Below are positions 11,331 to 23,478 of a stretch of DNA of 64,000 nucleotides, piece after piece. The translations under genes and the position numbers were made by a program. Within the stretch, counting starts at the first letter, position 1; each line of letters begins with the position of its first letter. Below the pieces are notes generated by a model. That model saw only the letters and a list, made by a program, of their open reading frames with translations. It searched no databases and had not been told where the DNA came from. Origin of the DNA: Plantago major (Eukaryota > Streptophyta > Magnoliopsida > Lamiales > Plantaginaceae); contig CM048843.1 in assembly GCA_026545765.1 (NCBI GenBank), forward strand, positions 15,467,200 through 15,531,199. Reading direction: 5' to 3'.

Positions 11331-14300
11331 AAGTAAGGTTGCTATCACATCAGACGTCACATCAAGAAGACCTTCAAAATGAATTTGCCAGAGTTGAAAT
11401 TTCTTGCTCCCGAAAGGATCATCAACCTTCTCCTCAACCTCTTCTTCTTGATCCAGTAAAGGCATAGTTATTCTATTTCTAGCCTTGATTTTACACACTG
11501 CCACCCATTCACCTCGATCCCTACGTTGGCCTCCTTTTGGATAATTCGTATAACATACCTGAGAAGCTTGTTCAGCCAATACAAAGTGATCACTTGATCT
11601 CAACCTGGACTTTATGTTGACCTCAATAAGTTTAAAATGTGGGTGCACTAATCTTGTCCCCCTTTGAGAAGTGTCAAACCATCGACACTTGAACACAACT
11701 ACCTTGTTTCCAAAATAATCCAACTCCATTATCTCATCCACCAACCCATAATAATATGTGTTCTCTTCTAAACTTGAGCTTCCCAACACACAAATTCCGT
11801 TATTCGATGTTGTTCTGTGTTTCCCATAGTCTGTGGTATGAAACTTGAACCCATTGATAAAGTACCCTTTGTATAACTTCACTGTTCGAGAGGGGGGGTA
11901 TGTCAAGCATCTAATTCTTGCAACTAATTCTGGGCTCAAGTCATTACTCGATTCATTAACCTATAACATGTACCAATGTAATTATGCATGTTATAAAAAT
12001 CATGACCAACTCATTTAGTATGAGATAAAGAATCAAAATGCTTACATAGTTTTGAAACCATTTTGGAAAGTTTGCATCTCTTAATCTGTCTAACTCATCA
12101 TCCAGTATATTTGGATTCTCCTCCTTCATAGCTTCAGAGAATTTTCTATCAAGATAGAAGAATTATATTAGTTAACAATAAAAAGTACATAGAATGTAAA
12201 ATACATGGTGTTAAAAGATGCTTACTCAATAAAAGGACAAAGTTCCCGACAATTAGTCAAAACATAACGATGTGCAATCAAAATTTCATCATCATTTAGT
12301 CTACGATGCTCAAGCGGAGGACCCAGAGGTCGGCCAGGATATGTAAAAATTGAAAGAGATCCTTGTGAATCAATTGGTCCTCCATCATCATTACGCGGTA
12401 TATGATTGAATCTTGTCTCTACTGTTGGCTCAAAGTACAAGGTGCAAAATCTAGATACTTCTTCATTCAAGTATGCGTTAACAATGGAAGCCTCAACCTT
12501 GTTCTTGTTAGTGACTTTCTTCTTTAGACCACGCAAGAATCTAAGAAAAAGTTGAGTTAGAAAAAAAATGAGAAAAGTACATAAGTTCATTTAATACCTC
12601 TCAAACGGATACATCCATCTATACTGTACTGGTCCGCCAACTTTAGCTTCATATGGTAAGTGAAGGGGCAGGTGCTCCATTGAGTCAAAAACCAGGGAAA
12701 GATCTTTCAAGATTACATAGTATCTCAACAATGTTAACCTCAAGTTGCTCCATATCTTTTTCTCGGATAATAGTTGAGCAAATATTCTTAAAAAATTGAC
12801 TCAAGTCGGTCAAAGTTTCCCATATCGGCTTTGGAAGAGCATTAAATGCTATTGGGAGTAATCTTTGCATGAATACATGACTCTTCATTCCATAGAAATG
12901 GCCCTTCGTTGACACGCCTCGCAATGTTTGAGACATATCCATCCGGAAATTTGAGTTCTCGAACCCAAGAGCACACACTTTCAATTTGTTCTTTGGTTAA
13001 GGTATAAGGTGCTTTGGGCTTCCATGGTTTTTTCTTATCATCATAAACTAAATTCAACTCAGGTCGGTCGCAATACTTCTCAACGTCTTGTCGGGCTCTA
13101 GCATTGTCTTTAGATTTATTTTTTATATCCATGATTATATTAAAGATGTTCTCAAATACATTTTTCTCAATATGCATGACGTCAAATTATGACGGATAAG
13201 ATTATTTTGCCAATAGGAAGCTCCCAAAAATACTCTTCTTTACCCAATTATGCTCTGACCAAATCCATCAATCTTTTGTTTACCACTTTCGCACTAAATG
13301 TGATGTCAGGGAGCATATAAACTGCCCACATACTTCCTCACCGGATAATCGAGGAGGTGGGTCTTTCACCTTTACGCCTTCTAAAACGCCGAGTATCTCT
13401 CCAATAACGATGATTCATTGGCAAAATCGGCGACAATCGAACCAAGTTGATTTTCTTCCGTGTCAAGTAGAACGACTTTGTTCGGTTCATGCAATAAGGA
13501 CATGCAAGCTTCCATGAGTGCTCCAACCGCATAACATGCCGTAAGGTGAAAATCACTTATCGTCCACAATGCATCAAATTTCATCTGAAAGTTTTCCTTT
13601 TTACTCACGTCATAAGTTTGTACCCCCTCTGTCCACAACATATTCAATTCGTCAATAAGTGGTCGCAAAAAGACATCCAAGCTTTTCCCAGGTCCCAAAG
13701 GCCTGTGAATAACTAGCTCAAGAACATATAAGGCTCTTGCATGCACATTCCTGGTGGTAAATTATAAACGGTTATGATGACTGGCCAACATGAGTATGCT
13801 GTACCAAAGTTGTTGAATGGAGTAAATCCATCCGTACATAAACCGAGACGAACATTGCGTGGTTCAGCAGCAAATGAAGGGTTACATTTATCAAAATTCT
13901 TCCACGCCTCACCATGTGCAGGATGTCCCATAGTCCCTTCTTCATGTGCCTTTGTGTGCCATGTCATTTCCTTTGCAGAGTGAACAGACATATAAAGTAT
14001 TTTAAGCCTAGGAGTTAATGGTAAATAGAAAGACCTTATGTGGCACTTTCTTCCGACTTCGTGGCTTGCTTGGCTTATATCGAGGATGTTGACAAACACT
14101 ACATGATTGCAAATACTTATTTTCTTTATAATAAAACATGCAGTTGTTTTTGCAGGCATCAATCCTCTCGTATTTCAACCCAAGTTTAGCTAGCTCTCTC
14201 TTGGTTTTATAAAAGTTCTTTGGCAGAAGATTACCTTTAGGCAGCACCTTCTGCATCATTGCTGCCAGTCGATCATAACAAGCCTCAGGCATGTTGAATT

Positions 14301-14823
14301 CTGATTTTATATTGAACATCTCGCACATTGCTGATAATTTGGTATATGTCTCACAACCCTCAAACAACGGTTGCTCTGCAACATTTAGTAGATCAAAAAA
14401 ACTTTTTGCATCCCTATTAGGTCGCTGCTCTTCATGACGTGCATTCCAATCAAACTCGGGCCCTGCAAAATCCATCACCATTCTTTCCATCCCAATATTT
14501 TTCTGAGTCATTGTTTCAGTAGATGGTTCATCAATCATTTGACTCTCTCGTGGTTCACCATGGGCTGTCCATCTATCATATCCTCTCATAAAACCATTCT
14601 TAATGATGTCAATATATACCTGAGCTCGAAGTTTAAACATTCTATTCTTGCAACTGGTGCATGGACACTTTATTTTACCACGATCGACACAAGATTCATG
14701 GGCGTAGGCATAGTCTAAGAAATTGTTCAGTTTCTCTTTAAAATCAGACCTAACGCGTTTTTTGTTAGCTAAACGCATCCACATCCAACTACGATCAGAC
14801 ATTTTCTTTTCTAGAAAATTCAA
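11328..14823 (-). pseudogene. CACTA transposase TNP2/TNPD, degraded
   Basis: Domains follow the standard TNP2 order on the minus strand. 14,823-14,010: the N-terminal transposase-associated domain (RSWMW start, a CPCTSCKN cysteine cluster) and the lead-in to the core. 14,040-13,390: the TNP2 catalytic core (PLTPRLKILYMS, EMTWH, EPRNVRLGLCTDGF, WPVIITVYNLPPGMCM, then GPGKSLDVFLRPLIDEL). 13,177-12,222: a DUF4218 region including MKSHVFMQRLLPIAF and PRNDDGG. 11,939-11,330: DUF4216 (NNGICVLGS, YYGLVDEIMELDY, VVVFKCRWFD). Core reading frames shift at about 14,030 and again near 13,740, and part of the DDE region near 13.2-13.4 kb is decayed. It recognises and cuts element ends in intact relatives; this copy is very likely inactive. 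Confidence 0.87.
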
Positions 14824-17800
14824 AATTGTATGTCCAGGTCAGTTCAATTTATGCTCAAAACAGAATACTTGATAAGTAGAATAGAAATCCACATGATTAT
14901 TCAAAGTTTGAGAGTTTTAGCCAGTACCTATTCTGGCAGCACACACATAAAGACAAAGAATTAGCTAGCTCTTATATCCCATAAATTTACTCAATTTTGA
15001 TAGTTATTTGCTGGTGGTTGGAGGCAGAGTATTTTTTTATTTTTTTAATCAATTTATACTTTCATAATAATAAAGGTCCCCTGAACCATTACAAGGAAAA
15101 GATTAAAACATAACATCTCTCTGCAATCTCACTCTCCATTCCCAATCAAAGAGGTCATAGAGTCGATTGTAATCTAATCCATCATACGGAAATTTGCCAG
15201 GAACATAGTGAGACATAGTAGTAAAGTCACACAATTGCACTGAATTATGATAGAGTCAAACATAGCAGTAAAAGTTGATTATGAAGTACCACGGCTAATT
15301 TCAGATGACAACATAACTACAAGGTCAAAAGAGCTCTGCTTCTCTTAAACAACGGCAGAGTATGGTTGTATGAAATTAAAACACAAATAGGGACAAAAAG
15401 ATAAGTTTGTTCTTATAATTCCCAAAATCAATAACAACAATAACATATGAAAGTTCAATTAAAACAACTATATGATAAGAATCAAGCTAATCTAACCTCT
15501 GAGTTCGTCAACCGTCGTGGAGCTGCTCAGACCGATCCGTCGGTTTCACGGTGAGTTTAGGAGCGAGAGGAATAGTTGGTCGCTTCGCCGATGTGTTCGG
15601 CAAGGGAGGCGCCGGTATGAGCTAGCGGATGAAGGAGAAGTTTGGCGGTCTCCCAATTTTTTTGGTGTGAATCTGCCGCCAATTGGAAGGTATTGGCGCA
15701 GATCTGGAGTTGCTGCAATATGTTGGACTGTTTACCTTTTGGAATAAATAATTCTATTTAATATCTCTACAACAATTTCGTATGCTACATGTACTAAAAG
15801 TCACCAATATCAGTCTTCAATAAAAAAATTATATTTGATCTCTGTTTCTACGGCTGTTTTAGTGTTTTAAGTTTATATAGTGTTATTAATTGAATTCTAT
15901 TACTAATCGATTTATACTACTAATCATGTTCGACTTATAGCTACTTAGTTTCTTAATGATTGTTTCCTACCATTCCTTTTTTATCCCCAGGTTGCCACTT
16001 TATTTTTCGAATTATATAACATACTCTAATTTCACAAAGTCTCGGTCTCTAGATAATAATCTGAGGGCGATAAACGTTATCATTAAAATCATTCACGCTT
16101 TCAATAAAATCATTCATTGTTAATCTAAATAATTAACATTGTATGAAAAAACATCAATGTTGAGAATATACGTATTTTGATTAATAATATCGAAGAAAAT
16201 CATCTTGATAATATAAATTCGTCTGTAAATAAATTTTATAGAAACCGTCACTCAGAAGACTTACTGTCATAATTTACTCACTCCCAATGTTTTACTTTTT
16301 ATACCAGTCAATTTTAACTTTGACAACGAATTAGTATTAAAGTTCAATTAAAAGATTATAAATTTATTTATAAGTATTTTAGTTGAGTATTTCTCAATTT
16401 GTATTTGAATTTTATATTTGATTGGGCGTTTGAACGCCTGGCATGACCCTTTGCCATCCATATATGACCAAGACCTTCCGTCACCACTTCTAGTCCCCAC
16501 ATATGGATGGTCATGTACCAGACTTAGACGACAACAACGACGACGATGACGATACTACTCCTTTTTTCCAACCTTTTTAATATTTATTATTATTTTAGCT
16601 TTTAATATAAAGATGCACGCTGACACTAATGTATGGCGTTCTCGGGGACGAAGGGAGTAGTAGTAGTAATAATAACATAAGTAGTAGGAATTGGGCCCGA
16701 CCGACCAATATATTTTTATATACTAATATATGTTATACTATTTATTTATATTTGTGTATTTGATTTTTCTATATGATTGTGAAATATTTGATAGAGCCTC
16801 AAAAAACTCGTTTCGGCCCTTTGCCATCTCTAACCTTATATGATCCAGACCTTCCATCACCACATTAGCACTCCCTCTGTTCCAGAACAAGTGATATAAT
16901 TCGAGTAGGCATACGTAGAGTAGAGAAACAAACACAAAAATTTGACAAAACTCAACTTAAGTTCCTTTCAGTCCCCATACAAAGATGGTCATGTACAAGA
17001 CTTAAAAACAAGAATGACGACGACGGTGATGATGATGATGATGATGATGATAGTACTCCATTTGTCCCGCAAAACTTCATACATTTTCCATTTTGCACAT
17101 AAAACTGCATCTTGTATGTAAGTTCTACCGAGGATGAAGTAGTAGTAATGAATAATGATAAGAGTATTAGGAGTTGGATGATAATGCATACGTCCGTCAT
17201 GCCAAAAACTTCCCACTAATTTCCGTTGAATTTTTCCCGATTATATTGGATAAAAATTTAGAGAAAACATAATTAGAAAGGTAAAATGTATTATTTTTTT
17301 ATTTTAAATGTTTAATCATAAAATTTCATGAGAGGCTCTCAGATAACTTATTTAGGTCTCTAGATAACTTATCTAGAGACGACCTATGTCTTAGAAAAAT
17401 CATCAATGTAATTAGCGAAATTCATTTCTTTTGTAATATGAAAAACACAAATATTGAAAGCATAGACGTTTTGATTAATAGCATCGATAATTTTATTGAC
17501 AATATAGATCCGTCTTTATATAAATTATAAATTATCTAAAGACCGTATAACATAATACTTGGTCATGTTTAATACTAGTATATTTTTTCTAATTGGTATA
17601 CCATATAAATTATGATTAATTAATAAAAAAATTATGAATTTTTATGTCGGATGAAGCATGTATTTTGATTGCAAATCACTTACTAATCCACTTGTCAACT
17701 AAATTTAAAGTCCATATTAATAAGTTAAGGCTTGGCCCATCAAAATAATGATTTCAACTCTTCAGCTCTCTCTATCTTCTCACGCCATCTTCCCAAAACC

Positions 17801-18562
17801 AAAACGTACTGAACAGCGGCGGCGATCAAGATCCTTCCACATGCCCTAAACTCCTCCAATTTTGTTGTCATCCCGCCAAAATTCTACAATTCCTCAGTCC
17901 TCCCTCCAAAATCTAGAGTACATATGCTAATGGAATTGCTCAATTACATCCCGATGGAAGCCCTAATTTTGGCTATTTATACTCACACTGTCTCACAGTC
18001 TTCAATCGTCCTCAGCTCTATACTATTTTTCAACTCGAAGAACAAGGTCTGTGTCCATTTAACTATGTGATTGTCTCTTCATTTATCTATATGAATGGGT
18101 CTGTCATTTGTCTCTGTTTTGTGTTTTGCTGGCTTGGTTCTCTGAGAGTTCTGGTGTTGTGTTAAGTTTGGAAAAGGACTGATTTTGTTTAGTTGCTAGT
18201 AGGCTGTAATGTTTCTTGGTTTTTGGACTTTTGGTGTGTAATTTGAATACTTCTTGTGTTCCAGTAGTGTTGGTGATATAATGATATTTTAATTTCTTCA
18301 AAAAGACACAAAATTGTCTCGGTAAGATGAATGGTTTAGTTTGTTTCTTGGATTTTTTTTTTTTTTGGTTTCTATTCGGGTGATTTTTCATAGGAAGTCA
18401 CTGTGTATTGGACTTCTTTTGGTATTGGCATGACGAACAGAGTAGATAAGTATTGGACTTGTAGGATTGAGATGTTTGTTTGCTGTTAATTAACCACATA
18501 TTTATATTTGTTATACTACGTCTGTTCGAATCTCATAAGCTTATCCTATCTGTTTATGCAGT
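14824..18562. other. Internal spacer of the CACTA element between divergent genes
   Basis: This AT-rich stretch separates the 5' ends of TNP2 (minus) and the TNPA-like gene (plus), so it should hold both promoters and leaders. A GC-richer patch at 15,490-15,740 may be TNP2 leader. The part at 16.0-17.55 kb is an internal duplication, listed separately. C/T-rich sequence at 17,760-18,050 looks like the leader of the plus-strand gene. No further gene is recognised. Confidence 0.6.
16020..17550. repeat. Diverged direct duplication inside the CACTA spacer
   Basis: Two sets of matching blocks occur. The words GGCATGACCCTTTGCCATCC / GGCCCTTTGCCATCTC and AGTCCCCA...GATGGTCATGTAC(C/A)AGACTTA appear at 16,440-16,540 and 16,815-17,010, each followed by GAC/GAT trinucleotide arrays. 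A second pair (GGTCTCTAGATAA..., GTTTTGATTAATA) appears at about 16,040-16,230 and 17,350-17,520. Block order suggests a duplicated unit of several hundred bases, or a nested insertion whose ends I could not define. Confidence 0.55.
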
Positions 18563-20638
18563 ATGGCAAGAAAAGTCAAGAAGACAAGTAAGGGTGCAAA
18601 TAGTTCTCGCAAGCGAAATGGTGGCAGGACCCTGGTTGTGGAGGATGCGTCTTCACCTATTCGCGAAATGGATGAGCGAAATGATGAACTTCAAGTGAGT
18701 GATGATGATGATGATGCTTCTCGCAACGAGGGCAGCGGTACTCGTCCCACTAGTCTTGCTGCATCACCAGGACGAGAAGAGAACTTGGATTCAGAAGATG
18801 ATGAGTCTGTGGAGTCGCACAAGACACGAGGACCAAACCGTGGAATGGATGTTCTCAAGACTTAGAAGATCGCCCTACAATTTTTGATCGGTGGCAAAGT
18901 TATTCACTTCTTTTTCTTTACATCATTTTGCTTTCCTTTTTCAAAGGTGTAGCCGATGTTTTTCTTCTAAATATACTTAAACGGTTTCGGATACACGTGT
19001 GACTTCGATATCTTTGTTACTATAAAGGGAAATTTTGAAGATGCATGGCCTACATGGAGGAAAGTACCTCAAAGTATAAGGGACCTATACTGGGATAAGT
19101 TCAAGGTAAATTATTAAAACATGTCTTTTTTATTAAGTCTTGAACTGAAGTATATAAGATGTTATACACTTAGTTTGTTACTAATTTTCTGAGTACTAGT
19201 TCAAGCTAGCATACTGATACATTATAGGCATGTTTGATGAATAAAGGCATTAGTGTCCCTCTGATTTCTTATAATTTTATTAGTTCAGTTCACAAATTAC
19301 ACTATTTTTCCGCTTTTCAAATCGAAGAAAATCATTTTTATAAAATGCATCACTTGCCAAAGAATAAAAATTTTAAGGGATGATATGATTTTGTTTATGA
19401 TATCCTATATGTGTTTGTAGAAACATTTTAAAAATGGGGAGAAAGTCGATATATAGCGCATGGTGTAAGACTTGCTCGCTTTAGAGATCGTTTTAGACAT
19501 ACTAAAGAAAGAAGGAAAAAGGATTGATCGATCGACTTAAATCCAATGAATGGATGAATACACGATATGGAATAAGTTAATCAAAGATTTTTGAGAAGGA
19601 ATGGCAAAACAAGAAGCGAATGGAAAGAATCGTTTTTGAACGATAAGGCTTCACCAACTTACATGTGGTTCCATCCCAATTTTGCACATGAGATTAGGAT
19701 GGTAATTAAAATATCGTTTGTTTCTTGATTATTTCATTTTATATATGTTCTTACACATTGTTAAAAATTATAATTTTATAGAGGAAAGAAACGTAATCAA
19801 TCGAAATGAGTTATTTGACCGCACACACAAGACGGATGGAGAATACATATGTCCAAAAGCTAAAAAAGTGCGGGTAAGTAATTCTAATTTGTTGAAGTTT
19901 TTTTTTAAATGTTAATCTCATTCCCTCTCCTACCTTGCAACTTCAGTAGCTACTGCTGGTTTTTAGCTATGTAATGGAAGCCAACATATTGATCAGTATT
20001 GTATAATATATCATAATAGCAAATCTGCATATTCATTGTTCAACAAGTAAGTTAATTAATGGTCCAGCTAAAATTTTAACAAACTTGTGTGATGTTTGTA
20101 TAGTGCTATTTATTAACTTATCATCATTATACAGGAGACGTATGAAACAATTATAGAAGAAAAATATCCTGATCCAGAGTCTCGTCCGAATTTTGACGTC
20201 ATTGCTTGGAAAGATGCATCTGGAAGAGATAAAAGGAGGAGACTTTATGGATTTGGAAACACTCGACATAACCTTGACTATGAACGGGATGGGGCAGATG
20301 TAGAAGGAAGTAGTTTAGACCAAGGAGCCTTGGAAGAAATGATAAAATTGAAGATTGCTGAGTGCACAAAGGAGGTGGTCGGAAATCTGAAGACTGTTTT
20401 ACCAGGTATGGTGTGCGAGGTACTGGAACGTCTCCGACACAGTGATTTGGAAGATGAAGAAAATAGAAATTCTTGTGACTCTTACGATAGTTATGAAGAT
20501 GATTTCGAGATAAATATGAATAATTCAAGAAGGCATCGCATTTACGCAAAGAAGTATGGCAAAAATCCTGCATATGGCAAAAGTGGTGATCAGCATGAGA
20601 GGTCTCAAAAGCATAAGAAGGCTCGTAAGCAAAAGTAG
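18563..20638 (+). CDS. CACTA second gene, TNPA/TNP1-like (Ptta/En-Spm type), multi-exon
   Basis: Segments match the plant En/Spm second-gene family. The N-terminal part at 18,563-18,865 is basic then acidic, with TRGPNRGMDVLK at its end. A WPTWRKVPQSIRDLYWDKFK segment at about 19,035-19,106 ends at a GT donor. At 19,800-19,875 comes LFDRTHKTDGEYICPKAKKV, also followed by GT. The last exon at about 20,135-20,638 (ETYETIIEEKYPDPESRPNF... to KHKKARKQK) has a basic C-terminus. TNPA-type proteins bind sub-terminal repeats and regulate the promoter. Exon borders are inferred; the piece near 19.4-19.7 kb is poorly preserved, so the gene may be damaged. Confidence 0.7.
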
Positions 20639-20859
20639 TTGGTGTCTTTGGTGATGGACGATCTAGGTCATAGTTATATTATTTGAATAATTTATTTGTC
20701 TTTTGGATTAGTATTGATTATGTTTACATTTTTTGTTGTCATTTGAACAATGGCTTTGTTTGCACTTTATGGTTATTTTTGTTATGAATGGAATCATTTC
20801 TCTATGCTAAATGTCATACAATTTTCCATTTTGTTAGTTTGAAGCTAAATTTGTAACTG

Positions 20860-21452
20860 AGTTTCAACCACACGTAAGTAGTGACAAAATATTTGTTATC
20901 ATGCGTTGGTAGTTTTCTAATTTGTTTATATCAAAATAGTGACAAAATTGTTTGTTGCAAATTTGATTGAATCTATAACATATTTGCGACGTCAAATTGT
21001 GTAGCTAACTTTCCAACACTTAATTTTTGTTGCTAAATTTGTTGTTATAACCTCGTACACTTGTAACAAGATACCAACAAAAAATTTTGTAGCAGACTTT
21101 TCAACAAAAAAGTGGCTGCTAAAATTGTTGGTAAAAATGCAATATTCGCAGTTGACTTTTCAACAAAAAAATTGTTGCTAAAATTTGTTGATAAATTTGC
21201 AATGAATTTTTAGACATACAATTTTGTTGTAGAAAGTGAAATTGTTTCGTTCATTTTTTTCATCATCACCAACATTTCACCAACAAAAAACTATCGTTGC
21301 TATATTTTCCAACAAAAATCCTTTTCGTAGCAGTTGTTTAGCCAGGCCACTTTCAAAAACAAATCTGCCACGATAAAATCCGTTGGTGATAGTCATCTCC
21401 ATCAAAATAACAACAAAAATCACCGTCATTGAAGGCCTTTTTTCTTGTAGTG
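20860..21452 (-). repeat. Right terminal and sub-terminal repeat region of the CACTA element
   Basis: This has the same word set as the left end (ACCAACAA, CAACAAAAATT, TTTGTTGCTAAA), ending in TTTTCTTGTAGTG. It gives the element a symmetric repeat-rich border about 0.5 kb long. Confidence 0.8.
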
Positions 21453-21455
21453 GCT
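21453..21455. repeat. Target-site duplication (GCT), right, of the CACTA element
   Basis: Matches GCT at 10,006-10,008. The viral fossil resumes directly after it. Confidence 0.9.
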
Positions 21456-21469
21456 GGGTAATTGATTCG

Positions 21470-21760
21470 TATTTTCAACTGAAGAAGTAGCTGGCTTTTA
21501 TAGCCTTACAAATGGTAACCTTCTAAACCGGTTTTTATGACCGGCTGCTTATCTATACAATAAAATAAGGAAACAAAAAGAATCTATCTACGTGTAAAGA
21601 AAAGAATATTTCTTGACGTCATTGCTTGCGTTTTCCTTTTATTGGAACCGTCCATCTGTCTTTGTTTCTAGAAATCTCTATTGACGTCATTGCTTACGTT
21701 TTTTCCTTTTCATTGAAACCGTTCATCTGTTTTTTCTTCTAGAAGTCTCTGTAGTTGCTG
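21470..21760 (-). promoter_or_regulatory. Pararetrovirus part: promoter-like region
   Basis: On the minus strand a TATAAAA box lies at 21,502-21,496, preceded by two copies of the palindrome TGACGTCA (21,682-21,689 and 21,614-21,621). These sit in a tandem 68-bp repeat that also shares TTGCTTRCGTTTT and TCTAGAA. TGACG-type motifs bind TGA-class bZIP factors and are a known part of caulimovirid promoters. It lies between the last viral gene and the primer site, as expected. Confidence 0.65.
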
Positions 21761-21831
21761 TCAATTGTGGGAATAGTGTTGACGTCTAGATCAGACTGGC
21801 TGTCTTGCATGTTTTCATCTTCTGAGAGTGG

Positions 21832-23339
21832 TCATGGTGTCTCTTCATTGTTATTGATATGCTGTTTTTCCAATGTATTGCCTTCTCCCACAAATGGAAG
21901 GAGCATGTCCCAATTTGTTGCTGTCCAGATTTGAGTATAATGTCCTTCTGCCATTAGTTTGTACTCAAACCAAGGAAAATATATGGGAAGAGCTGGAGTC
22001 TTCTGTTGTGTCTTTATAACTCCTAAAATCGTATCGATTGGTTCATGGAGCCAATAAAGACTTGAAAAATTAATGTGATCTTCAATTTTCACGCTGCTTC
22101 TAGCAATGCCTGATCATTAGGTCTGTTGCTGATGAAAATTCTTTTCTAGTCGGCTGTATGTATAGTCGTCATTTCGGGAAGGATGCAAAAATCTTACATC
22201 CTACTGTCTGTGAATGAGAAGCAATATTTCCTGCTACTAATGTGAACTTCTCACCAAAAGTGTTGATAATTTTTTCTATAATGTCAGTGAGACTGAATTT
22301 GATGTAATCAATCATACCATAATGGTAAAATTGAGTAATCAATTCTTGTGGCATGTCTGTTTCTCCCAAATCTATCTGTAATAACAATATACCTGTATCT
22401 TTTCCGTCTCTGTTTATTCTTTCTATCACTTTTATTCCGGTATATTTTAACTCCCGAAATACTATCTGTACAATTTTTTGCTGTAATTTGTACAAGACTA
22501 AAGGAAATCTTGTACAAATTTTTCGGATATAATGTCATCGAGACCTTCGATTCTTTCTAATACTGGTTTTAAAGTCTGTCTCCATGGAATGTCGATAATG
22601 CGAGCTTTGAAGCTGTTGAAGTCTCTGTAAATTGGCTCTGTATTTTTTACTCTTTCCTCAAGAGTAACAATCTGCTGTTTTAATTTCTGATTTTCAACCT
22701 GTAATTTTGTCACAAGAATGTTGGATTTTCTTTTTCTTTTTGGAGGATACGTCTTTCAAGCCTAACAATTTCCTCCGCTTGTTTTTTGAAAATCTGTTCA
22801 GGGATTTGCTGTGTGATTTCTGAAAATGTTTTTACTTCTTCAGGTTCTATGAAGAAGTCTCTAAGTCCGAAATGTTTTCTAGCCATAGCCATGGCTTCTG
22901 AAAAACTGTAAAATCCTTTGTAAAGAGGATCTGTACACTGTATGTTATTTACAACTGTTTCCTACTTGTTGAAAATTCCAACTTTTGTGCCCCGAAAAAT
23001 AATATAGTGAGAAAATCTCCTAATATTAGTTTTTTTTGGGGTTTTTTGAGCTGTTTCCATAAAGAAATATCCTAGAGAATTTAAAATCTGGACTTTCTTT
23101 GTGGATTCTGTAGGGAAAGTATGTATGTGCCAAAGGTTGTCAAGAAGACACTGTTGTTTAGCTGTTAAATTTATCCCAGACATGGGCCTAAATTTCTTGG
23201 TTTCATCTGTGCAAACTGGTAATGTGTTTGGGCCAAAAGTAATAGTTATCTGTTGGGCCTGTGGGCTAGAATTTCTGTTAGGAAAATATTTAGAAGAACT
23301 TGACCCTGTTTGTGATAGGTTTTGGTTTGAAACTGTCAT
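21832..23339 (-). pseudogene. Pararetrovirus part: gene in the transactivator/inclusion-body position
   Basis: Several open segments follow the reverse transcriptase on the same strand and end before the promoter-like region, the position of the caulimovirid transactivator/inclusion gene. A coiled-coil-like stretch lies near 22.5-22.9 kb. The gene is broken into several pieces. The product is inferred from position more than from sequence. Confidence 0.5.
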
Positions 23340-23478
23340 TGGCTAAAACACTGTTGTTGGCCAAGGTTTTTTGCTGTGGCTTTCTTGTTCTGTCTTGCTC
23401 TTTTCCTCATCAGAAATGTCCATTGCTATGTCTCTATCTATGTGTTGAGGATGTATGAGCCTCCTCATTTTCTGGTCT

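Larger units (their letters stand above)
10009..21452. mobile_element. CACTA (En/Spm) DNA transposon, 11,444 bp
   Basis: The left end starts CACTACAAGAAAACAGG and the right end, on the opposite strand, starts CACTACAAGAAAAAAGG (16 of 17 match). A 3-bp target duplication GCT flanks both ends. Sub-terminal regions are full of short motifs such as ACCAACAAA and GCAACAAAAT in both orientations. Inside lie a TNP2-type transposase gene on the minus strand (about 11.3-14.8 kb) and a TNPA/TNP1-type second gene on the plus strand (18.56-20.64 kb), divergent from a shared AT-rich spacer. The element inserted into the leader of the pararetrovirus fossil. The termini look fit for transposition, but TNP2 carries frameshifts, so the element is probably non-autonomous now. 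Confidence 0.93.

Noticed and set aside
15517-15747. 76-residue frame in a GC-richer patch of the CACTA spacer
   Set aside because: No family match; it lies where the TNP2 leader is expected and is more likely untranslated.
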